Below, piece after piece: positions 7,330 to 13,865 of a stretch of 20,168 nt of DNA. Location of the stretch: the NCBI GenBank assembly GCA_964475515.1, contig CAYYWW010000016.1, positions 1-20,168 of the forward strand. The letters are read 5' to 3'. The stretch is from CAYYWW01 sp964475515. Lineage in GTDB: Archaea > Aenigmatarchaeota > Aenigmatarchaeia > QMZP01. A program made the translations under genes and the position numbers. A model generated the notes under the pieces. That model was not told where the DNA came from and ran no database searches. It saw nothing but the letters and a program-made list of their open reading frames with translations. How positions within the stretch are numbered: position 1 is the first letter of the stretch; every line of letters begins with the position of its first letter.

Positions 7330-7338
7330 AATATAAAC
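7330..7338 (-). promoter_or_regulatory. TATA-like box for the HerA gene
   Basis: On the minus strand GTTTATATT is centred about 25 nt before TTG 7309 and 34 nt before ATG 7300. A transcription start near 7305-7309 would give either a TTG leaderless start or a very short leader to ATG 7300. I prefer the ATG. The minus strand also reads AAGGTG about 18-20 nt before this ATG. Confidence 0.4.
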
Positions 7339-7356
7339 AGGCACACTTCTAATTAA

Positions 7357-7394
7357 TTTATATATATAAGATTATTAATAAATTAAAGAGGTGA
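7357..7394 (+). promoter_or_regulatory. TATA box and Shine-Dalgarno site for the small-protein operon
   Basis: A strong TATA element (TTTATATATATAA, 7357-7369) is followed by GAGGTGA at 7388-7394, ending 4 nt before ATG 7399. This is one of the few genes in the window with a clear ribosome-binding site. The site decides the ATG at 7399 over the adjacent in-frame TTG at 7396. Confidence 0.65.
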
Positions 7395-7398
7395 TTTG

Positions 7399-7584
7399 AT
7401 GACTATAGAGGAAGTCCTTAAAGATAAAGAGGCACTGTTGTTGAGGTTGCTCGAAATCTTAGAAGGAAAAGAGGCAAAAGCCAAACTTAATCTGGATGGA
7501 GTTGAGTTCAAAATTGGAAAATCAGCAGTGAAACTGCATGGGAAAATAGAAATAACATTTGTACCGTTAGAAAAGAAAGGTTAG
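7399..7584 (+). CDS. Small hypothetical protein (61 aa), first gene of a three-gene operon
   Basis: I do not recognise this family. The first 22 residues form an amphipathic acidic/leucine helix (EEVLKDKEALLLRLLEIL). The rest alternates hydrophobic and charged residues as three short beta strands (AKLNLDGVEFKI, SAVKLHGKIEITFVPL). There is no signal peptide, membrane segment or cysteine. It has the best promoter and ribosome-binding site in the window, so it may be well expressed. Its stop is one base before the next start, so the two are almost certainly translationally coupled. Confidence 0.75.
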   Translation: MTIEEVLKDKEALLLRLLEILEGKEAKAKLNLDGVEFKIGKSAVKLHGKIEITFVPLEKKG

Positions 7585-7585
7585 T

Positions 7586-7852
7586 ATGGAGCTGCTGAAG
7601 GGTGTATTAGAAGAGCTTTGTGGAAACATTCATTTCTTTATTTCTTTTGGCGAAAAACCAGCAGCAGAATTAAAATTTAAAGATAAGGATATAATAATCG
7701 AAATAAAAAATCCGTTATTAGCTGCAGAAGTAGCTGTGGAGGAAATTTTGGAAAATAGAAAAAATAGCAAGTTTGTAAAATACCTCGAGAAAATAAAGGA
7801 CATGGGATATAAAATAAAGATAAAATACAAACTATTTGAAATTGATATATGA
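7586..7852 (+). CDS. Small hypothetical protein (88 aa), second gene of the operon
   Basis: The family is not recognised. Predicted layout: an N-terminal helix, two or three strands (HFFISFGE, AAELKFKDKDIIIEI), a helix pair (LLAAEVAVEEILENRK, KFVKYLEKIKDMG) and a final strand (YKIKIKYKLFEIDI). It is soluble, Lys/Glu/Ile-rich and has one cysteine. The start ATG lies one base after the stop of the upstream 61-aa gene and has no SD of its own, so it is probably translated by coupling. Like the first gene, it looks like a compact alpha/beta domain. Partnership of the two products is an inference from spacing only. Confidence 0.75.
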   Translation: MELLKGVLEELCGNIHFFISFGEKPAAELKFKDKDIIIEIKNPLLAAEVAVEEILENRKNSKFVKYLEKIKDMGYKIKIKYKLFEIDI

Positions 7853-7887
7853 TTTTTAAAGTATTAAATCTTCATTCAAATATATTA

Positions 7888-7895
7888 GAGGTGAT
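7888..7895 (+). promoter_or_regulatory. Shine-Dalgarno site deciding the start of the 112-aa protein
   Basis: GAGGTGAT lies 5 nt before ATG 7901 and is almost the same sequence as the site before ATG 7399. It supports ATG 7901 over the in-frame TTG at 7895, which the site overlaps. An A/T run (AAATATATT) just upstream could be a weak promoter, but it is too close to the start for a normal leader. Confidence 0.6.
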
Positions 7896-7900
7896 TGATT

Positions 7901-8239
7901 ATGGAGAATGTATTTGCTAAACTGCAAGAAAATATACAAAAGAGTGAGGTAAAACCACTGTTTGCTGATGAAGTCGTTGTCATGAGAAACATAAAAGCAA
8001 GAAAAAACAAAAAAGGGGAGTATGAGAAAGAAGGACATTTTGCATTGGTTTTTGTTGATATGATGAATCAGCAGCCAATTGCGAAATTTATACTCTCTAT
8101 ATCAACAGTAAGAAGATTGCATGCAATACTGGGTAAGGAATTGGAGAAAATGAAAAGGGACCTTGAAAGCAAGGAGATGCCCAAAAAACCAGAAGTAAAA
8201 CCAGCAGAAACAACGGAAACAACGGGATATATAGGATAA
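7901..8239 (+). CDS. DUF3467-like small protein
   Basis: This 112-residue soluble protein has a core that follows the pattern I associate with DUF3467: an acidic or polar start, then PLFADEVVVMRN, a charged loop, HFALVFVDMMNQQPIAKFIL, and STVRRLHAILGKELEKM as the closing helix. DUF3467 proteins are small, widespread and of unknown function. The last 25 residues are a Pro/Glu/Thr-rich disordered tail. It sits 48 nt after the 88-aa gene with its own strong SD and is likely the third gene of the operon. The family call rests on pattern memory, not on a search. Confidence 0.7.
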   Translation: MENVFAKLQENIQKSEVKPLFADEVVVMRNIKARKNKKGEYEKEGHFALVFVDMMNQQPIAKFILSISTVRRLHAILGKELEKMKRDLESKEMPKKPEVKPAETTETTGYIG

Positions 8240-8313
8240 AGCAAGCAAGAAATGTAATAAAGAGAAGTGTGTGCATCTAATACCCCACAATACATTGTTT
8301 TGCAGCTGGAAAC

Positions 8314-11310
8314 TTACTTCTTAATTTTAATAAAGTAGTAGATTAAAACAGAAAGTGAGATTAACAACAACATAAAGTTTTCTTTTAGGCCTGAAAACGA
8401 TTCTGGATAACCACCTCTTAGATTTATTTTATCAAAATCTGTTAGCGAAGGATTCACAGACGATTGCCCATTCAGGTAAATTTTATGTGGCTTGAGATCA
8501 GATGCTGTTATTACTATGTTCAACTCCCTTTCTTCCCCAGAATCAAGTTCGAGTTCTAATGTTGTTTTACCATTTTCAGCGAACCTAACTCCAGAATATC
8601 CTGTCAGATTCAACTTTAATGTGTCTTTCTTCTCTTGAACGTTTCTAATTATCGCTTTTACTGTATATTCTCTGCCTATTACTGCTATGAGATCACTAAC
8701 CTTCAATTCGCATATGGGGTGCTGGTACCATTTTCCATCCCCAGGAGCACAATAATAATTTTTTCCATTAAAATAATACCAATTATCAGAAGGATAACAA
8801 GTGCCGTTAAATACACAATCATTTTGTGAGTTGCAACATGCTTCACTTCCATCTATGTTGCTTAATCGATAGTATTCTCCACTATCATCTCCACAACAGT
8901 AAGGATTTGTTCCATTCTCAAAACTGAGAGCATCGAATAACCAATTATTGTTACTTTCTTTGCAACAATCTATATCATTATCATTTTTATCTCCAAAATC
9001 AACATCATAACAATGGTTATCAGGCGTATTGTTTGAGAACGGTGTTATATTCCAACCCTCTGTTATGCAATAATATGTCTGATTTTTGAGTGTGATTGAC
9101 TCATTTCCTATTGTGTAATTACCCTCTATATTAACTATCTGTTCAAAAAAGTACGATTCGTTGTCACATGTTTTTATTATAGTAAAGGGATATTTGTTTG
9201 TTTTTTCTTTGGATACTATACAGCTTAAACCGTAATCTTCGTCGTAGATATGTTTCAAATTGATTAGATACGAGATATTTATTTGCTTTGGGGTTACGGA
9301 TGCTGAATAATACTCAGTGACTGTAATGTTGGGCAGCATAAACTCGGAGACATTTATCTTTTCCGAAGCACTCCCCACACCTCCATTATCAATGATATTT
9401 TGGTATTCAGGCATACCACATACAAATTTTGAAGGGCATATCACCTCAACGTTGGTTATTTTTACACCACCAACGCCAGTATTAATAATTTTCCATTTAA
9501 TTTCTTTTTCCTCTGGTTCCCAATCGTAATGTAAGAATGATCCGAGATTCTCAAAGGTTAAATCAGGTTTTGGGACTTCCACACTGATCGTGACTGAATC
9601 CTCAAGTTTTTTGGGGGTAGTATAAAAACCATATGTGTCCGTGTATTCAATTGATATACCAGCACTTTTTTGAAAGTTATCGGAATTGCAAGGTAAATTT
9701 AATTTCATTATTATAGTTGCTGTTTTATCTTGTTCTATAATTCCCGAAGCGAAGCTTGTTATCTTACAGTTTAAATCAGAGTCACAGACAGGATTAACAT
9801 TGACATCAGCATCCCCAACACCAACATTTTTAACTTTCCAGATCAACGTTATTTCTTTATTTTCTCTGTCTAAAAATTCTTCCACTGGAGTTTCAGGTTT
9901 TTCTGTAATTTCCAGGACAGGGTCGATAACTGCAATTTTATATGTTTTCATGTTTTCAAAACCTTTGTAATCACTGGACATTGACCCTATTTTACATAAA
10001 GTACCACTTGTCGGACATACGTAATCAGGAGAATCACAAACAGCATTAATATAATCTATATAAAGCGTGTAGAAGCCAGCGTCTGTTGGTTTATCAAAAG
10101 TATATATTTCGTCTATTTTATTTTCACCTGAGGGATGCCAGTTTATATCACAACTCCATTTCAATCCAGAAGTTTCCTGTAAAAGGTCACTTCGGTATTT
10201 CATGGGAACAGGTACGCTTGGAGATGGACATCCGGCACATTTGTTATCTGTTTTTGTTTTAAATACAGAACCAGAATAAAGCCACGCAACTATACAAACC
10301 GGACCCGCGTTTGCATGGACACCATTACTGCATACGGATTCATAGGATGCTATATTTTTCAAAGACAGTTTTGTTCCGAGTCTACAGATGTACTTGTCAC
10401 CCTTTAATACACAAGATGGTGAAAATTCAAGATTTGCTGTCGGGGATGTAGTTACTCTACCACCATGACTACATGGTGTTGACGTGCTACATTCACTTTT
10501 CACTTGAAAACCCGTTTTAAAAACCTGATCGTAAGAAACACCATTTAAATTATAAACTGCATGTAGGTTGTATGAGCCTGGAGATATCTCAGGTATTTTA
10601 AACTCACAATAATTTCTTCCATCTTCTATGTCATGCCAACCTTCGGTCCCAGAAATAGGATCGCAATCACTATTGGCAACATAGTTTCCTATTTTTAGGG
10701 TCATATGTGTGGATGCATCAGACGAGCTGAGACAACCAGCATTATAAGGATCAACAGGTATTGACGACAATGGACACGATTCTGAGATATCGTTTTTTAT
10801 ATAGAAATCAAATGGATTTTTCGGACAACCAGTAGATGAATCTATTTTTCCGTTTGAAACCGTACAACCCGGAGGTGTGTTTGGGCATTTGTCCTTATAG
10901 TCCAAAACCCCATCACCGTCGTCATCCACATAAACACAACGACCTCCCGAACACTCTTTATATGTGCCACAACTGTAGCACTTCCAGTTACCCAGCCTGC
11001 ATTTTCTTTCTTGTTGACTACTGCAACAATCAGGTGCCCTTTGTCCATTGCTGTACTGATGAACAATTGAACCGATTTTATGTACACATGATGTAGAAGA
11101 CTTTGCACAATATTTACCACCCGAATAATCTGCTCTGCAGTACCCTGATGAACACTCTGAGTTTAAAAAACACGGTTCACCAGGAGATTTTAAAACAGGC
11201 TGTCCATCTGGTGGTGGTATAGCACCAATTTCTTTAGCTATTATAACTGCAAAAAATATATTCAGCACGGCAAAGATGATTATAGTTTTGTTTTTCATTT
11301 CTCTCCACAT
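8314..11310 (-). CDS. Large secreted, Cys-rich, membrane-anchored surface protein
   Basis: This 998-residue exported protein has an N-terminal signal segment, with either Met1 or Met5 as start, followed by the hydrophobic run TIIIFAVLNIFFAVIIA. Residues about 45-150 are Cys-rich: a GEPCFLNSECSSGYC knot-like motif, then a thrombospondin type-3-like calcium loop DDDGDGVLDYKDKCPN at 129-144. The middle has two CARDB/Ig-like beta-sandwich segments with KVKNVGVGDADV and KIINTGVGGVKI signatures. A second Cys-rich region follows (DCCKES, PYCCGDD, ACCNSQNDCVFNGTCY), then another beta domain and a C-terminal membrane helix (FMLLLISLSVLIYYF) with KIKK. Many N-x-S/T sequons suggest glycosylation. Its ATG overlaps the stop of the upstream 529-aa gene (TAATG), so the two are co-translated. 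The role is probably surface adhesion or a filament/S-layer component; the exact function is unknown. Confidence 0.85.
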   Translation of the reverse strand: MWREMKNKTIIIFAVLNIFFAVIIAKEIGAIPPPDGQPVLKSPGEPCFLNSECSSGYCRADYSGGKYCAKSSTSCVHKIGSIVHQYSNGQRAPDCCSSQQERKCRLGNWKCYSCGTYKECSGGRCVYVDDDGDGVLDYKDKCPNTPPGCTVSNGKIDSSTGCPKNPFDFYIKNDISESCPLSSIPVDPYNAGCLSSSDASTHMTLKIGNYVANSDCDPISGTEGWHDIEDGRNYCEFKIPEISPGSYNLHAVYNLNGVSYDQVFKTGFQVKSECSTSTPCSHGGRVTTSPTANLEFSPSCVLKGDKYICRLGTKLSLKNIASYESVCSNGVHANAGPVCIVAWLYSGSVFKTKTDNKCAGCPSPSVPVPMKYRSDLLQETSGLKWSCDINWHPSGENKIDEIYTFDKPTDAGFYTLYIDYINAVCDSPDYVCPTSGTLCKIGSMSSDYKGFENMKTYKIAVIDPVLEITEKPETPVEEFLDRENKEITLIWKVKNVGVGDADVNVNPVCDSDLNCKITSFASGIIEQDKTATIIMKLNLPCNSDNFQKSAGISIEYTDTYGFYTTPKKLEDSVTISVEVPKPDLTFENLGSFLHYDWEPEEKEIKWKIINTGVGGVKITNVEVICPSKFVCGMPEYQNIIDNGGVGSASEKINVSEFMLPNITVTEYYSASVTPKQINISYLINLKHIYDEDYGLSCIVSKEKTNKYPFTIIKTCDNESYFFEQIVNIEGNYTIGNESITLKNQTYYCITEGWNITPFSNNTPDNHCYDVDFGDKNDNDIDCCKESNNNWLFDALSFENGTNPYCCGDDSGEYYRLSNIDGSEACCNSQNDCVFNGTCYPSDNWYYFNGKNYYCAPGDGKWYQHPICELKVSDLIAVIGREYTVKAIIRNVQEKKDTLKLNLTGYSGVRFAENGKTTLELELDSGEERELNIVITASDLKPHKIYLNGQSSVNPSLTDFDKINLRGGYPESFSGLKENFMLLLISLSVLIYYFIKIKK

Positions 11311-12899
11311 TAAGATCTTTTAAGTAAAAGCGCAATGATCCCCATAATAACTATTATTATAATTAAATAAAATACCAATTTGATATCAATGAATTTATGT
11401 GATGAGGGAGTTATTGAGTTAATTCGTGAGCTTTGAAATTCACTCAAATTCACCGTAAAAGTAAATTGTTTTTTGCTTTCAATGTCATTTACTATCAACT
11501 CGTATACTCCCTTTTCCACATCAATAAATTCAAAGTTGGAACAATCATTTATTTTTCCCCCCTTTTCTTGTGTGGTTTTATCTTCTGTATTAAGAAGAAT
11601 AACTTTAACCTCAGATGGTACATACATTCCTGAATTGTCTATAGAGCATATTTTTGCATTTAACACTTGATTCTCATACGTATAGTTTAAAGTAAATTTT
11701 TTTCCAAATACAAATTTATTCGAATCTATAGTGTAACAATACTCATCATATATTTTTCCACCTTCTGATTTCAAGGTTGAACATATCTCAAATTTTTTAA
11801 GTTCATGTTCTGTAGTAAACTCAAACGTGATAGGCTCTAGTATCAGATTTTCTTCATAAGAGAGTTTCGGGATAATTTTTTCTGACTCGAAAATTATTTT
11901 TTTAGAAAGCAAATCAGTTAGTTTTACACTACATTTTACATTTTTAACAACAGGTTTCGTGTAATGGTCAGGTGAAGCACCTATTAGTAAATATATTTTT
12001 CCAGTTTCATCTTCTTTAAAAAATGGTTTTGAGACGGCAAGTTTCCTTATCTTTGCTGTTTTGCCTTTAACAATAATCCTGCTCCTGTATAGAGACAAGG
12101 TATTGCCCTCTAAATTTTTTAATTCGAAACGCACAGCATATGCACTTGGTTCTAACGGTGCATTGAATGTTATGTCTACTTTATTTTCCCCGGTTTTCAA
12201 TGAAACCGGGTATATCTTTTCCCAATCGTATGATTTACATGAAATATCATCCCACTCGCAAATACTAACAAACAATTTAGCTTCTGTTTCTGTTTCAGAT
12301 AATATATAAACCTCTCCTTTAACCATAGAACCTGGATCTACTCCTACACCTATAGGTCCGGTTTCATTCTGTAAATGTGTTTTTGTTCTTAGTATTTTTG
12401 GTAGATTGTACGAAGAGCCGTTGCCTATTAGTTCAAAGGACCTATATCTTCCGGGAAGATGGATGTAGGGAATTCCGACTATTGGAGTTTTATCGGTGAG
12501 TAGAAAAACGTCTACTCTATATGTTCCTGCTTTGAGGTTGTTCAGCGCGTAGGAGAAAGGTATTTCTTTATGGCCTTTTGGAGGTAGATCTATATTTTTT
12601 ATAGTTTTTTCATAAAAAATATTGTCACAATCAGAAGCTTGTGACGGATAAAAAGGCTCTTTACAACCCTGAACTACATCAATTACAAGGTACGCATTTG
12701 CTATTGGAAAATCTTCAAAGTTAGCGATATGAATTTTTGTTTTTATAACATCGCCGACAGAGTAGCTCTTGTTGAGATCAAACAAAATATCACCTGAATA
12801 AAATATAGAATCCGAGAAATTGGATGTTGCTATAACATTTTCTGATAGAAAAACGATATTTAATATAATGAATGCACATACAAATAATCTGCTATGCAT
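11310..12899 (-). CDS. Secreted, membrane-anchored beta-sandwich surface protein
   Basis: The 529 residues start with a signal peptide (LFVCAFIILNIVFLSENVIA, about 5-24) and end with a membrane helix (LVFYLIIIIVIMGIIALLL) and KRS. The large extracellular part is beta-rich and carries repeated Ig/CARDB-like motifs (SYSVGDVIKTKIHIANFEDF, NLKAGTYRVDVFLL, GENKVDITFNAPLEPSAYAVRF). It has several cysteines and N-glycosylation sequons. This is the architecture of archaeal cell-surface scaffold or substrate-presenting proteins; no catalytic motif is visible. The start is ATG 12899 with a TATA box 27 nt upstream and no SD. It is the first gene of a two-gene unit with the 998-aa protein. It lies downstream of the pilin-like pair but has its own promoter. 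Confidence 0.82.
   Translation of the reverse strand: MHSRLFVCAFIILNIVFLSENVIATSNFSDSIFYSGDILFDLNKSYSVGDVIKTKIHIANFEDFPIANAYLVIDVVQGCKEPFYPSQASDCDNIFYEKTIKNIDLPPKGHKEIPFSYALNNLKAGTYRVDVFLLTDKTPIVGIPYIHLPGRYRSFELIGNGSSYNLPKILRTKTHLQNETGPIGVGVDPGSMVKGEVYILSETETEAKLFVSICEWDDISCKSYDWEKIYPVSLKTGENKVDITFNAPLEPSAYAVRFELKNLEGNTLSLYRSRIIVKGKTAKIRKLAVSKPFFKEDETGKIYLLIGASPDHYTKPVVKNVKCSVKLTDLLSKKIIFESEKIIPKLSYEENLILEPITFEFTTEHELKKFEICSTLKSEGGKIYDEYCYTIDSNKFVFGKKFTLNYTYENQVLNAKICSIDNSGMYVPSEVKVILLNTEDKTTQEKGGKINDCSNFEFIDVEKGVYELIVNDIESKKQFTFTVNLSEFQSSRINSITPSSHKFIDIKLVFYLIIIIVIMGIIALLLKRS
12189..12210. repeat. GC-rich inverted repeat inside the 529-aa surface protein gene
   Basis: CCCGGTTT (12189-12196) and AAACCGGG (12203-12210) form a perfect 8-bp stem with a 6-nt loop. 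It stands out because the surrounding sequence is AT-rich. It lies inside a coding region, so it may be chance. Confidence 0.4.
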
Positions 12900-12920
12900 A
12901 TTTAATTTTTATTTGATGAG

Positions 12921-12930
12921 GTATATAAAA
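12921..12930 (-). promoter_or_regulatory. TATA box for the surface-protein operon
   Basis: On the minus strand TTTTATATAC is centred about 27 nt before ATG 12899, in the 48-nt gap after the pilin-like gene. No SD is seen, so a leaderless mRNA is likely. Confidence 0.55.
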
Positions 12931-12947
12931 TACCACTGCCGTGAGAT

Positions 12948-13439
12948 TCAAATCCACAGAATGAGCAGAAGTTTCGATATAGTATTTCCAAAAAGAACAA
13001 CCCTCTCAACAGGGATAACAAAATGTGCATTGGATGGGTAATCACCTTTTATGATTGGTTTTCCGTCAACCTCAAGTGTTTCATTGTTTGAATTTCTTAG
13101 TTCGATATAAAAATTATACGCTTCTATTCCGAGTAGCGTTTTTATTTGTTCGTTCGTGAGATTTAGTAGAAAAGCAACCTTTGTTTCATTTAACACATTT
13201 TCTTCTTTTGCAAGGCCTATAATCTCAACAGTTGATATGTTCCAGCTTTCTGGAACTCCCGGAGAACGTATTAAAGAATCCGAGATTAAAAGCGCTGTTC
13301 TTTCCATTCTGTTTATGTTTACATGTTCATTTGCCTGTGTGCTTGTATATTCTAACGTAAAAAGAAGAGTGATGACTACAATTATAAATATAACTACTGA
13401 AATTACGAAATCAAATGACCATATCTGGGATTTTTTCAT
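12948..13439 (-). CDS. Pilin-like protein (class III-type N-terminus), 163 aa
   Basis: The N-terminus is a short basic leader, then Q-I-W-S-F-D-F, then an unbroken hydrophobic helix (VISVVIFIIVVITLLFTLEY). This resembles archaeal type IV pilin precursors, in which an acidic residue at about +5 follows a Q-x-S motif and a prepilin peptidase cleaves just before the helix. The remaining 130 residues are soluble and polar, with sequons (NIS, NET, NLT, NET), and have no recognised domain. The start is ATG 13439, two bases after the stop of the 128-aa pilin-like gene, so the two are co-transcribed and probably co-assembled. It could be a minor pilin or a membrane-anchored pseudopilin. Confidence 0.75.
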   Translation of the reverse strand: MKKSQIWSFDFVISVVIFIIVVITLLFTLEYTSTQANEHVNINRMERTALLISDSLIRSPGVPESWNISTVEIIGLAKEENVLNETKVAFLLNLTNEQIKTLLGIEAYNFYIELRNSNNETLEVDGKPIIKGDYPSNAHFVIPVERVVLFGNTISKLLLILWI

Positions 13440-13441
13440 TT

Positions 13442-13828
13442 TTATGTGTTGATGAATATCATCCCACCCCTGTTTTCAATAGTATTTACACCTGATACTA
13501 AAACACCGGTAACATTGTTTGTTAGAATTTTTTCCGAAACAGTGCCATAACTATGATTTAGAGTTATCATATTGGAGCTTATTGATAACTGGTATGGCAA
13601 ATCCAGTATATTGTCAGGTAAAGTTAAATTTTGAATATAACCGTCACCTTCAAGATATGCTGTATTGATGGTGTTAGAGACAAGATTTATGATTTTCGAT
13701 GACTCTAAATTAAACTGCAATGTTTCCACTTCTTCTGTTTTCACCCATGTTATTAGCAACGACACAGAAAGTATTATTAAAAACGAAGCGAATATGATCA
13801 TAAATTCCAATGATACCTGAGCTTTCAT
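13442..13828 (-). CDS. Class III signal peptide pilin-like protein, 128 aa
   Basis: The protein begins MKAQVSLEFMIIFASFL, an excellent match to the archaeal class III signal peptide (Q-x-S-x-E-F). Cleavage is expected between A3 and Q4 by an EppA-type peptidase. The hydrophobic helix that follows is the pilin assembly helix. The mature 125 residues end in a short beta-rich head with sequons NLT, NHS and NVT. It is the first gene of the minus-strand pilin-like pair, and its TATA-like box is in the 37-bp gap to the divergent 613-aa protein gene. Of the three pilin-like genes here it is the closest to a canonical major pilin. Confidence 0.82.
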   Translation of the reverse strand: MKAQVSLEFMIIFASFLIILSVSLLITWVKTEEVETLQFNLESSKIINLVSNTINTAYLEGDGYIQNLTLPDNILDLPYQLSISSNMITLNHSYGTVSEKILTNNVTGVLVSGVNTIENRGGMIFINT

Positions 13829-13832
13829 ATTA

Positions 13833-13860
13833 AGTTATTTAGTCAAGAAACATAAAATAA
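13833..13860. promoter_or_regulatory. Compact divergent promoter of the pilin-like genes
   Basis: Two A/T boxes share 37 bp of intergenic DNA. ATAAAATAA near 13852-13860 (minus-strand TTATTTTAT) is 27 nt from ATG 13828. AGTTATTTAG at 13833-13842 is about 28 nt from ATG 13866. Both would give leaderless transcripts, suggesting coordinated expression. Confidence 0.4.
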
Positions 13861-13865
13861 TAATT

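Noticed and set aside
10836..11120. Overlapping frames on both strands inside the 998-aa gene
   Set aside because: They are shadows of the Cys-rich region, with no start signals or recognisable sequence.
12935..12960. TTCAAATCC resembling a tRNA T-loop
   Set aside because: The flanks do not form a T-stem and no acceptor, D or anticodon arm is present; it is the end of the 163-aa pilin-like gene.
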